Shown here: positions 9,348 through 19,405 of the stretch, in pieces
Position numbering within the stretch: the first letter of the stretch is position 1
Layout: each line of letters starts with the position of its first letter
NCBI GenBank assembly: GCA_018257865.1
Contig: JAEUBA010000238.1
Location: 1 to 19,458 of the forward strand
From: Stereocaulon alpinum
Taxonomy: Eukaryota; Ascomycota; Lecanoromycetes; Lecanorales; Stereocaulaceae
Direction of reading: 5' to 3'
DNA: 19,458 nt
Translations under genes and position numbers: made by a program
Notes under the pieces: model-generated
Told to the model about the DNA's origin: nothing
The model's database searches: none
Seen by the model: the letters and a program-made list of their open reading frames with translations, nothing else

Positions 9348-9614
9348 TATTATAGCTTACCTAAAGGTAATCGTAGGAGAAGGTAGCTTTAAAGAAAACT
9401 ACCTTATATTAGGATTTAGCTAATAGGCTACGCTTAGTATTTAGAAAATAAGATAAAAAAGAAAAGAAGTAAAAGCTTAGGAGCTTATAGGCCTAAATAT
9501 CCCTAGCGCTAGTTAAGTACTATACTAAAGCTAAAGGGGCCTAGCGTTAGACCTAAGCTGAGTTAGATATAAGTTAGATATAAGTCGAACCGAACCTAAT
9601 CCGACTCGGATAGG
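9348..9614 (-). repeat. LTR-A, right copy (5' LTR of element A), truncated
   Basis: A direct repeat of 3101-3366, beginning TATTATAGCTTACC and running to GGATAG, where homology stops and LTR-B begins at 9615. The missing roughly 70 bases correspond to 3367-3436. Toward its right end this copy keeps less-mutated bases than the left copy (CGAACCGAACCTAATCCGAC against CGAACTAAACTTAGTCTAAC), while its left end is more mutated. Mutation load thus varies along each copy. Confidence 0.88.
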
Positions 9615-9971
9615 TGTTACGGGTAACCCCGCAAGGTCACGAGCAAGGCACGTAATAGGGTTAGTAGGTAAAGGACTATTAGGAGAGGACCTAGTAATAT
9701 AGGTGATCTAGGGTATATTAGGTAGATTATAGAGTAATATAGTAGATATAGGGCTAGATTACTCGGATTAGGTTAGGACTTAGTATAATTAAGGTAAATA
9801 TATAAGGAAGGGTTTTCCTTTAGTAGAATATATTCTTATCTCTTTATATTTAACTTATATAATAGAGAGGAGTCTTAGCTGAAGATAATTTAATAACTAT
9901 CTATCTCTATTACCTTTTAGTACTTAATATACTATATAATTTACCCGTAGGAGTTAAACTACCCCGTTATA
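9615..9971 (+). repeat. LTR of family B (5' LTR, right copy)
   Basis: Begins TGTTACGGGTAACC and ends CCCCGTTATA, 357 bases, a direct repeat of 993-1350. The first 50 bases keep intact CA and TG (GCAAGGTCACGAGCAAGGCA), which is exceptional inside the island, whereas the left copy has TA at the corresponding places. Downstream, both copies are heavily and similarly mutated. The internal region starts with CTTTAAATAC; a primer-binding site could not be assigned. Confidence 0.9.
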
Positions 9972-10119
9972 CTTTAAATACTATACTTTAGACTATATAG
10001 TATAAGCACTTCTAGTTCTACCTTAGGGGAGAGACGACGCGTTATACCTAAAGTAATAAGTAGATTTAAGGGAAAGGACTTAGCTCCTATTTCTAAGGAA
10101 GGAATTACTATTAGTAATA

Positions 10120-11865
10120 GAGGGATAAAGTTACCTACTCCTACTAAGTTCTCTAGTAGGAAGGGAGGATTAAATATATTTCTTCGATAAATTAACCTAT
10201 ATATAGCTTTTAATATACTAAGCTTCTTTACTATAAAGGCTAGGAATATATTTTACTTATTATACCTTAAAGGCGATACTATAGTAGCCCTTTAACCTTA
10301 GCTTAAATAATATCTTTTAATTTAGGACCCTAATATAATAGAGGATAAGTCCTTAAAGATTATCTTTAATAAAATATATATTAGGAACCTATTAAGGTTC
10401 TATTTTAGGGATAGTACTAAAGAAAGAAGGCTAGAATATAAGCTTATAAATCTTTAGTAGAAGGGACCTATAATAAAGTATATAGCGTAATTTAGAGGAA
10501 TTACCTACTAGCTTAATTAGTTAGAAGACGCTTAAGCTACTATATATTAAAAAGGACTTAAGGACGAGGTTAAAGATAAGCTCGCTCGTTCTAATAATAT
10601 TAGAAACTTTATATAATTAGTATCTAAAGTCTACTCTATTAATAATAGGATATATAAGAGGAAGATAGAATAGAAGTCTTTAGGCCTAGTTACTAGGTTT
10701 AGGAGAAAAGAGAATATTTCGGCTATAAAAGCGAAATTCTCTAGGAAACCTTATAAGGGAAAGAAGTAAAAGAAGGACCTATCTAACGTAAAATACTATA
10801 GATACTATAAGAAAGGATACTATTAGAATAAGTACCCTTAATAAGAGTAGGTAGCTATAGTAGGGGATACGAACCTTAACTATAATAAATAGGAGTAGCC
10901 GGAATAACTAATATAGTCGATTAATAAGGAGTATAATTACCTAAGTTAGACGGCTTACTATAATAATTCGTACTAAATATACCTTAGTAAGAAGGATAGA
11001 TTAGGATAGTACCCTTAGAAGCTAAGATACTAAATATCTATAGTAAATAATAAAGAATACTTTAGTAAGGATTAAGTTAATAACCCCCGCTAGGAATTAT
11101 CCTTAGGAAGCGAGTTAGAAGAACTTATAGAGGGAGAAGCCTTATTAGATAATAAAACCCTTAATAGAATAGAGGCTTTAAGGTTAGATACCTAAAGGAC
11201 TTAAGAAGAACTACTAGAATCCTATTAATAGCGACTAGAGTATATAGAATAGTAAGTAACTAATCTATATAATAAACTAGATAAAGCTAAGGTATACGCA
11301 CGAAAAGTTACTACGGATAAACTAATATAGGTATTAATAGCCTCGCTAAGCGATAAATAGGCTAAGAAATTAGTAGAAAACGGTTAATAGTTATTATTAA
11401 TTACTAAGTTTATAAGTCTTTTTAGGAGTTTATCTATAAGCTTTACCTAAGATAAGATAAAGGGACTTATAGAGTTCGAATCTCTAGTAGCTTAAAAGAT
11501 CTAAGAAATACTATAAGGGGATAAGTATCTAGACCTAGATAATCTAGTCTATTAGAAACTCCCTAAAGGATCTAAGTTCCTAAAAGATAGAAGTATATTA
11601 CTACTAGACTAATAACTTATTCCGTAGGATTTACAGTTATTAATCTATTATTTAAATAGAGCGGTTAGGAACCTCCTAAAGCGCTAGGAAAAGATCCTAC
11701 TTAATAAGTTTATTAAGGAAGACCTGATTACTAGGGACTCTAAAGGAGGGTTTATAAAAAACTAGTAGGTTCCGTAATAAATAGACTAAGTAGCGGAATT
11801 ACTAAAAAGGTCGAATAGATTACCTTAACTAAATTATATAATAATATTAGATTCCGGTTCTAAGT
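10120..11865 (+). pseudogene. element B gag with zinc knuckle (RIP-degraded)
   Basis: A single frame (codon starts divisible by three) runs for about 580 codons. The capsid part, about 10200-10740, reads IKARNIFYLLYLKGDTIVAL, RFYFRDSTKERRLEYKL and IY-KGLKDEVKDKLARS, typical of fungal Gypsy gag. A zinc knuckle at about 10794-10835 reads Y-YR-Y-YKKG-Y-Y-NK-Y, which is C-x2-C-x4-H-x4-C after RIP reversal. An acidic spacer (SLGSELEELIEGEALLDNKT) follows around 11100-11160, and the frame continues without indels to about 11865, where it overlaps the protease frame. All internal stops are TAA or TAG. The LDSGS string at about 11847-11861 in this frame is probably not the protease site. Confidence 0.8.
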
Positions 11866-13373
11866 AAAAGTTAATAGTATTCCGGTAAGGGTTATTATTA
11901 ATAGTAGATTAAGTAAGGACTTAATTAAACTAAGTTTTATAAGGAAATATAATTTACCTATATAAAAGCGCGAGCTATACGCGTTAACGAACTTTAATAG
12001 ATTAATAATAGGAACTATTAATAGAAGTACTAAAATACTTAACCTAAGGATAGGACGAAGATATAAGAAGTATACCTTTAATTTAGTATTAAAAGGGGTT
12101 AATAATATTACCCTAGAAATCCTATAGCTAAAGAAAGCTAACCTATTAATAAGATAGAGTTCTTAGAATATAATATTTATAGATAGTATACTAAATAGAG
12201 TTCTACTAATTTAAGAATATAAATCTCTCTTAGTAGCTTAAACCTAAGAGGAGATAAAAGATAATTTTAAGTTAGGAAATATTATAATACTATAGAGTTA
12301 AGTTAGACTTATAAGTAAAACTACTACTATAAAAATCCTAAATAAATATACGGAATTTAGAACTCTATTTTAGGAAGAGAGTATTAATAAAGCTCTTTCT
12401 AAGTACTAACCGTAGGACTATAAGATTAAACTAATTCTAAGTAAAGAACTTATAAAGAAGCTAATATACCCGCTATTATAAGATAAAGCTATTACTCTTA
12501 TAAAGTATATTAAAGAAAATAAATAGAAGGGGTTTATTTAAAAATCTTAATTACCTATAGGATATCCTATCCTATTCGTGCCTAAACTAAGTAGAGAATT
12601 ATAACTATATATAGATTATAGAGTACTTAATAATATAACTATAAAGAATAGTTACCTATTACCGTTAATAGGAGAACTTTAAGATAAACTCTAAGGTAAG
12701 AAATAGTTTACTAAGTTCGATATTCTAAGAGTATTTAACTAAATACGAATAAAAAAAGGTAACGAGTAGAAAATAGCTTTCCGTATAAGATAGGGTCTCT
12801 ATAAATACCTTATAATACTATTTAGACTAATAAATATACCTATAATATTTTAGGCATTTATTAATAATATCCTAAAAGAATATTTAGACGACTTCGTCCT
12901 AGTATATATTAATAATATACTCGTATACTTAGATATATATAAGGAATACGTTAAGTAAGTATAAAAGGTATTAAGAAAGCTTAAGTAAGTAGGACTATAC
13001 TTAAAGCTATTAAAATATAAGTTTTACTAAAAAAGAGTTAAGTTTCTAGGATTTATTATATCTAACTAAGGGCTAGAGATAGATTTAGAAAAGGTAAAAA
13101 GTATAGTTAAGTAGCCTATACCCTTAAATAAGAAAGAGGTATAATTATTTCTTAGTTTTGCGAATTTCTATCGAAAGTTTATCTATAGATATTTAAAAAC
13201 TACTATACCTCTTACTAGCTTAACCTATAATAAAGTACCGTTTATATAGTTAAAGGAAGTAGAGGTATCCTTTAGGACCCTTTAGAAGTAGTTCGCTTCT
13301 AGTCTAATATTATATTAGTTCGACTTAGAGTCGCCTATTCGCCTCTATACTAATACTATAGTAGTATAGATAG
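11840..13373 (+). pseudogene. element B pol: protease, RT, start of RNase H (truncated, RIP-degraded)
   Basis: The frame is shifted minus one relative to gag. Protease, about 11865-12150: VKVNSIPVRVIINSRLSKDL, where the active site DSG became NSR at 11900-11908, then KLSFIRKYNLP. RT, about 12550-13090: YPILFVPKLSRELRLYIDYR, NSYLLPLIGEL, FTKFDIL and catalytic box YINNILVYL at 12905-12931 (YIDD expected). Connection and RNase H, about 13110-13370: FLSFANFYRKFIYRYLKTT and FDLESPIRLYTNT, the latter carrying the first RNase H Asp as Asn. The frame then meets unrelated, less-mutated sequence at about 13374, so the rest of RNase H and integrase are missing here. Confidence 0.88.
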
Positions 13374-13816
13374 TGCAGCTGCAGGCTTCTCGGTAGTAGG
13401 CGGTAATTAGTTAGTAGACGTTAGTTAGTTAGCGATTAGTTAGCAAGGGCTTAGCCTTAGGGACCTTTATATAGTAACGAATATTACTGTATCTTAGATT
13501 ATTTATATATTCTTTTCTATATATAATTATTCTAGCAATAGGCAGTCTTTACAGTTAATAGTCTTTAATTCTACCTCCGTCTTATTCGCTTTTACCTCCG
13601 TCTTATATATAGTATCCTTATACTTACGATTCTACTATTAAGCCCTCTTAACCGACGCCTTTACCCCTATATATTAATATTAGAGCCGAAGGCGGGGCCT
13701 TCTTATAAGAGGCTTATTTAGTGAATTGGCGGTATATAGTCTATATATACTATTCTTTTCAGTAATTCAGTAATTCAGCGGTAGGAAATATCCTAACCCT
13801 AAAAAACGAAATTATA
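13374..13816 (+). repeat. probable 5' LTR of element C
   Basis: Non-coding sequence between the B junction (TGCAGCTGCAGG at 13374) and the gag leader. It has LTR-like content: TTAG-rich repeats at about 13410-13442, a 21-base-spaced duplication of TACCTCCGTCTTAT at 13572 and 13593, a TATATAGTCTATATATAC promoter-like tract at about 13732-13750, and a CAGTAATT tandem at 13760-13778. The end near ATTATA (13811-13816), followed by ACTTGCG, is a guess because no second copy exists in the window. Confidence 0.5.
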
Positions 13817-13856
13817 ACTTGCGAATATACTTTTAGTTTCTAGCACTATCGACGGA

Positions 13857-15600
13857 AGGCGTGCTAATACTGCTAATTTAGTAACGGAGGTAGCGTCTGG
13901 GTCTTTAGGGTCCTAAAAAGATAAGGGTTAAAATAGCGGTGAAAATAAATATTAGACGAAAGCGGATTACTAGGAGTCGGTCGTCGGGAGCTAGCGTATT
14001 AATAAGGAGGAGAGGAAGGCAGATAGGCCTAGAATACTAGGATTAGGAAGATAAAAAGGATTAATAGACGCGATAGTCTTCAGAAAAGTAAGAATCCTAG
14101 GAAGAAGGCGAATAATAGTATCTATAGTTATCTTAGGAAGCTAAGTTAATATCGCTATATATTATTATCTCTCTATTACTTCTAATTCAGCAGCTGATCT
14201 TAGTAGCGATAAGTTCTCTACGGATTCTCCAGCTCGCTATTAACGAATTCTCGTTTAATAGGATAAGTTCGAGTAGAAGACCTATAGACCAGCAGTACTT
14301 AGTAAGTAGGAAGTCGAAATTATTAGTACTAGATTCTTCCGTTACTTTAAAGATATCGCTTAAGACCTCTATAGATACCCTATCCTCTTCCCCCTCTACC
14401 TTACCACCTCTAACGTAAGAGGAACCGGATATACTAGATATACTAGCTATACTAATTACACCTGCTATACTAATCCTAGTAGCGTTTACTAGGCGTTAGA
14501 TACTATTACTAATACTATTTCTAGGTGCCCCCGGAGCCCTATACTTTAGCGGAAGTAATATAACTAAGTTCTTATAGCAGTTTAGTATAATATATAACGA
14601 ATATAGGCTAACGTAAGAGGAAATATTTAAGAAACTGCCGTAGTATTACGAAAGAATAATTAGTAACTATATTAAGGTAATTCTAAAATACTCGCTATAG
14701 GACGGAGTAGGGCTATTTAAGGTAATAAGGAAGGACTACTAGAAGTATAACTATAATTAATAAGTTAACTCCTATAATTTCCTAGAAATATTAAAAGCTA
14801 AGCTGCGTATAGAAAAAGATAACCTTAAGTAGTACTATTAGTAGTTTTATACTATCTCTTACTACCTTATTAAACGTAGATAACTTAAGGCGTATACCTA
14901 GGTAATATAGTTTATCTAAGGCCTCCTACTAAAGGTTTAAGAAAAGGTTATCTATAAGGTTAGATATAATCTAGATAACGTAGAGATAATAGACTATAAT
15001 AAGATTTTAAAGGCCGTATTAATAATCGCTAACTTAGAGTATATTATAAACGGATTTACTATTAGTAAGGCGGAGATAGATAATCTAAGCAGTATTATAG
15101 ATAACTATTAGACGAAAGTAATCTTTAGTCCTACTGACTAGTATAATACCCCTATTTCTAAGCCTATACCGAACTCTATAATTAATAATAATAGAATTAA
15201 ATTAATAACTAAGGCCTTAGAGAACCTAATATTAATAACGTAAGGAATAGTAAACTATATAGGTATAATATAAGGATTAGGGCTATTACTAACTTCGTCT
15301 AGGCTTAACGTAGGTATAGTATCTAATACTAGCGCTATAATTAATAAGGACTATTACTACTATAGTAGTAAGTATTATCGAACCTATTACGCTAACTTTA
15401 ATACTACCTGTGCTAAAGGTAAGATCTATTTAAATCGGGAGAATTAGATTTGTCTAGGATAGAGCGGAGATAGTAACGAACTATTATAGATAACGCGTAT
15501 ATAGCTATAGAAGGTAACTATAGAGAACGCTATATAAAACGTAGTACGAAGATAGTAGGAAAGGTAAAACGCGCTAGCTATATATACTTCTTCCCTAAGA
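13857..15600 (+). pseudogene. element C gag with Cys/His cluster (RIP-degraded)
   Basis: The N-terminal part (about 13860-14520) is low in recognisable motifs and rich in Ser, Thr and Pro. The capsid starts at about 14530 with PGAPYFSGSNITKFL and continues EYRLT-EEIFKKLP-YYERII, ILKAKLRIEKDNLK-YY, FYTISYYLIKRR and RYNLDNVEIIDYNKILKAVL, a familiar fungal Gypsy gag layout. A Cys/His cluster lies at 15352-15411, now Y-YY-Y-SSK-YY-RT-YY-ANFNTT-C with one Cys preserved. The frame (codon start 1 modulo 3) stays open apart from TAA and TAG and continues in register to the protease. The product would form the capsid. Confidence 0.75.
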
Positions 15601-16860
15601 CTAGGAGAATTATACGATAGCGATATAACTATAGATACTAACGACGAAGCGGAATTAGTAGTAGTAGAGGTTCGGGCTGCTAGACCTATAGGATAATTAG
15701 GTAGCAGAAGTTCCTCTCAGCTATAAGGAAAGGCTACGCGAAAAGACCGTCTCCTAGCTGTAAAAACTATTCGCCCTAGCAAATATACGAATATAAGTCT
15801 ATTTAGGCGACCCGCCTCTATAGTAAATTAGGATTTCTTAGGCCTAGTAATAGTATAGGCTTATAAGAGAAATAATTAGTCGAAGACTATAGAGGACGCA
15901 GAAATACTAGACGTAGGTACTAGGGTAATAAAGTAGAATTAGAAGATATCTAGCGGTAAAGAGAGACGCTGGAAGCTTACTAAGTAGTTAAAAGACGAAG
16001 ATAATCCGGTTTACTTACTAAGTAAGATCTTAGATATACTAGTAAATAATCTTAAGGTTTATGAGTTAATTAGGTACTCGCCTACGTTATATAAACTATT
16101 CTTCTAAAGCTTAGATAAGTTAGATATACTAGCGGAGAGAGCTACGGGAGATTTATAATAGCGAAGTAATATCTTAAAGCTGAAAGCTAGTAGTACTTAA
16201 CTAAGACTATCCTTATAGGCGAATAATATTGTAACGGAACCTAATACTAGAATATAGTACCTTAGTTCTAAGATACTACTAGTTATAGTAGGGTATCTAA
16301 TAGTCTAAGTTACTATTTTCGATACTAGGGTAAAGGTACTAATTAATAGCGGTACTGAGATTTACCTTATATCTTAGCGAATAGTAGATAAACTTAGTCT
16401 TCCTATCTAAACTAGTTAGAACTTAAGTATAGTCGCTGCTACTAGCTATAGGGCGAAATTCGTTAGTATTTATATAGATATACTAATAGAGATAGGTGAT
16501 ATTATAACGCCTATATATATACTTATAGTCGAATATTCGGATTTTAACTTAATTCTGGGACGTCTATTCGAGCGAAGGTCTTATATAAGGACGGTGAATA
16601 ATAATAATGGTTTATTAACTACTTAAATCTTTTCTGCGGATAGTAGTATATTAACTACTATCTAATTAGCGATAGTAGCTTATCTATAGAACTATACTAT
16701 TACTAATATTTTTACTTTAAAAGACTAGGCGGGCGCCGAACTAGGCTGGTATCTATATTAAGGAAGACTAGTAGCTTAGATATTTAGGAAAGGAATAAGT
16801 AGTTTATAGGTATTTTAGGACTTTTAGACTTAGATTTTAATTTTATTCATTTATTTATAT
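15601..16860 (+). pseudogene. element C protease region, in register with gag
   Basis: In the same register as gag, an acidic linker (15600-16250) leads to an aspartic protease at about 16270-16600. It reads VTIFDTRVKVLINSGTEIYL with the active site now NSG (DSG expected) at 16345-16353. DKLSLPI and an ILGRLFERR segment follow, the latter corresponding to the second conserved ILG-type motif of retropepsins. The register is lost between about 16740 and 17040, where the pol frame, offset by minus one, takes over. Stops are TAA or TAG. Confidence 0.7.
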
Positions 16861-16999
16861 TAACTAGTTTCGCGAAGGCTTCTATAGTCTAACTATCGAA
16901 GCGATTTAATATTCTATTACCGTAGTACTCTAATAAAGCCTAAGTATAGACTATATATAAGCAGAAAGCGTAGAAGGTACGGCTAGTAGACTCTTTATA

Positions 17000-19334
17000 C
17001 TTAGATAGAATAGGTCCTAGTAGATTAGGTTAGAAAGATAAGATCTTAAAAAGAGAACAGCAGGGCTATTATTATAAGTAGGGACTATACAGGCGTTAGT
17101 TAATTCCGAAATTCTTAATACTAGCTAAAGGGACGCGTTTAACTAATGAGAGGGTAGTATTAATATAGATTAGTATTAATCTATTACCTTAGGAGAAGGA
17201 TCTACTAATATAAGTACTATATAATTAGGAGGCAGTATTATCCTAGGACTTTTTAGAGATTAGGAAGGTACGCAGCGCAGTAGTAGTACTATAGTAGATC
17301 TAAACGGTCCCGTATATAGCGTAGCAAGCACTAGGTTTTCCGATCCTAAGGGCCTTAACTAGGATAGTAGTTAAAATACTTAAGGACCGGATATCTAGTA
17401 GTCTACTTAAACTATACTATAGGCCTTACCGTAACCCTTAGTTTCTAGTAAAGAAGAAGTCTAGTAAATACCGGATAGTAAATATAGCTATAAATATTAA
17501 TAAAGTAACCGTCTAAGATATAAATCTTCCGCCGTTAGTTAATAAATTCTTAGAGGAATTCGCTAGAATATAGATAACCTTATTAATTAATTTCTTTTTA
17601 GGATATAATTAAATTAAATTTAATAGTCGCTGCTATAACTTAACTATATTTATAACGCCGCTGGGCTTACTGCGTTAGACGATACTACCCTAAGGTATAA
17701 CTAACTCCGTTGCTTAGTTCGTACGTATTATAGTAAAGATTCTTACTAATTTAATTCCGACTGTTTGCTAGCTATTTCTAGACGATATTAGTGTAAAGGG
17801 CCTGTATTTATAATATTAGGACGTCGAAGTTATTCCTAGAGTACGGCGATTCGTCCTAGAATATATCTAGAATCTAGATAAGGTACTTGCTGATATTAAA
17901 CGTTTAGGTATAACTATCTCCGGTGAAAAGTTATAGTTCTATATAGAAGGAATTAAGATTATAGGCTTTATATATAACGCTCGTAGAAGATCACCTAAAT
18001 TAGTAAAGATTACGAAGGTAGTTAATTAGGAACTGTGTTATAATCTTATAGGTATACGTATATTTATCGGGCTGTATATCTACTATTATATATAGGTAAA
18101 GGATTTTACTATTATTACTATACTAATCTACTATCTCTTTCGCTGTAAAGTACTATTTATATAGGGAGATAAGTAGTAGGCGTTAATAGATCTCTTAAAG
18201 GAGGCGCTAACGTCTATACCTACCCTACGTACGCTTAATTATAGTAAAGGTGCTAGTAAGATTATCCTCGCAGTAGATATAAGTCTTTAAGGATAGGGCG
18301 CAGTACTCTAATAAGTGGATTTAGTAATAGGTAAACGGTATCCTAGTAGATATAAAAGCGGACTATAGACTAAGTAGGAGTTAAGGTACGATATAGGGAA
18401 ATATAAATATTAAGGAGTATTAAAGGTACTTAAGAAGTTCCGCTTTTAGCTATACGGAGTTTATTTTACTATTAAGATTAATACGAATACTCTAGTAGCC
18501 TAGCTAAACTAGTTAGTAACGGACCTACTAGGTATACTAGTAATAAGATAGCTTACTTAGATTTAACTTTTCGACTTTAATATATATTACGTTCCTAGTA
18601 CGAAGTATAGTACTACTAATAGTCTCTCCCGCCGCCCCTATAGTTCTACTAAGAAGGAAGAAGGTACTATTAAATAGGATATTAATAACTTTATTAATAC
18701 TAAGCTGAACCTAATTTCTGTCTATCTAATTACGGTAGAGGAAGATACTAGTATAGAAGTACTTAATAGTAGCTACTCTAAGTATTTATAGCAGATTATA
18801 TAATACCTTGCTATAATAGCGCGGCCCTTAGATATACTTAGTAGTAAAGAGTTCCGGTTGTTTAAACGGTAGGTAATAAAGTTCCTTATTAAAGATAAGT
18901 ATCTATTTCGTTAAGCTAGTAAGAATATTCTGTTACGGCGTATCGTTAATTCGTTATAAGACCGATAATAGATTCTATAGGAATTATATAATAATAGTAG
19001 ATACTAAGGTAGAGAAGGTACCTATCGCTATATTATAGACCGATACTAGTGGGAGTCGCTATACGAAGATAGTGCTACGTATATACGGATATATAATTCC
19101 TATTAACGACGATCGACGCAGCGAGAAGAAGAGGCGCTTTATCTAACTTAGGTATTAGAGATATAGTAGAAAGTAGCTATCGACGTAGTCTATATACTGC
19201 TACGGGAGAATAAGAATTACTTAGTAGTTACTTATAATTATTTCTTAGGGTAGCTAGAAGCTTATATATTAAGTACTACTACGTTAATAGCGGTAGCGCA
19301 GTTCCTATATAAGGACGTTATCTACTAATATAGT
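17000..19334 (+). pseudogene. element C pol: RT, RNase H, integrase N-terminal half (truncated)
   Basis: The frame has codon starts divisible by three. RT, about 17390-17960: YRPYRNP-FLVKKKSSKYRI, INKVTV-DINLPPLVNKF, FITPLGLLR and the catalytic box FLDDISVKG at 17775-17801 with both Asp intact. RNase H, about 18240-18610: ILAVDISL, PSRYKSGL and FDFNIYYVPS. Integrase zinc domain, about 18990-19110: the former H-x6-H pair is now Tyr at 19002 and 19023, and the C-x2-C pair is now YNSY at 19092-19103. Integrase core starts IDVVYILLRENKNYLVVTYN at about 19180 and reaches AVAQFLYKDVIYQYS before being cut at about 19334. The second catalytic Asp and the Glu are lost. Confidence 0.88.
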
Positions 19335-19336
19335 TT

Positions 19337-19405
19337 TTGATTGATTGGTTTATACGCCTATTCTAGTATCTATATATACTAATGAGGGTGTTCTATTACA
19401 TTATT
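19337..19405 (-). repeat. right terminal inverted repeat
   Basis: Reverse complement of 48-120, starting TTGATTGATTGG and ending CTATTACATTATT. TG and CA dinucleotides are intact, in contrast to the integrase sequence that ends three bases earlier. The innermost unit has one ATCA repeat fewer than the left copy. Symmetric TA dinucleotides at 50-51 and 19402-19403 are compatible with a TA target duplication, but they lie within the symmetric repeat so they are not independent evidence. Confidence 0.85.

Larger units (their letters stand above)
3101..9614 (-). mobile_element. Ty3/Gypsy chromovirus 'A', nearly full length
   Basis: A minus-strand LTR retrotransposon of about 6.5 kb. LTRs lie at 3101-3436 (3' LTR in element sense) and 9348-9614 (5' LTR, lacking its last roughly 70 bases). 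The internal region encodes, from right to left, gag with a zinc knuckle, protease, reverse transcriptase, RNase H, integrase and a chromodomain. The order PR-RT-RH-IN-chromodomain defines a Gypsy chromovirus. RIP has inactivated it: nearly every Trp and Gln codon is a stop. The right LTR is interrupted exactly where the TGTTACGGG start of LTR-B begins. It is the oldest recognisable complete unit in the cluster. Confidence 0.9.
9615..13373 (+). mobile_element. Ty3/Gypsy 'B', 5' portion
   Basis: Plus-strand retrotransposon fragment comprising 5' LTR, gag, protease, RT and the beginning of RNase H. It starts precisely at the LTR-A truncation point, suggesting insertion into LTR-A, although its own 3' end is not next to it and no target duplication can be verified. 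It stops at about 13373 inside RNase H, where less-mutated element C sequence begins. The missing 3' part of this family (chromodomain and 3' LTR) is represented at 122-1350 on the other side of element A. Confidence 0.88.
13374..19334 (+). mobile_element. Ty3/Gypsy 'C', 5' four-fifths
   Basis: A plus-strand Gypsy element with leader/LTR, gag, protease, RT, RNase H and the N-terminal half of integrase. It interrupts B at 13373 and is itself cut at about 19334, right before the inverted repeat. It retains clearly more CA and TG dinucleotides than A or B, chiefly as CAG, CTG, GCA and TGC, so it was mutated less or later. No 3' LTR is present, so LTR limits are inferred. Confidence 0.85.

Noticed and set aside
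11847..11861. LDSGS string in the gag frame of element B as protease active site
   Set aside because: The neighbouring frame gives a much better protease match just downstream (VRVIINSRLSKDL followed by KLSFIRKYNLP) and continues in phase into RT.
13410..13442. TTAG-rich run as telomere-like repeat
   Set aside because: It is short, irregular and embedded in the probable LTR of element C; it does not match the TTAGGG unit.
121..19336. Long open frames without TGA taken as genes
   Set aside because: TG is depleted everywhere, so TGA is rare in every frame. Only frames with recognisable family motifs were kept.
121..19336. Centromere or subtelomere
   Set aside because: RIP-mutated Gypsy clusters do form centromeres in some fungi, but un-mutated flanks occur within 20 kb and no telomeric repeat is present. 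The window alone cannot support it.
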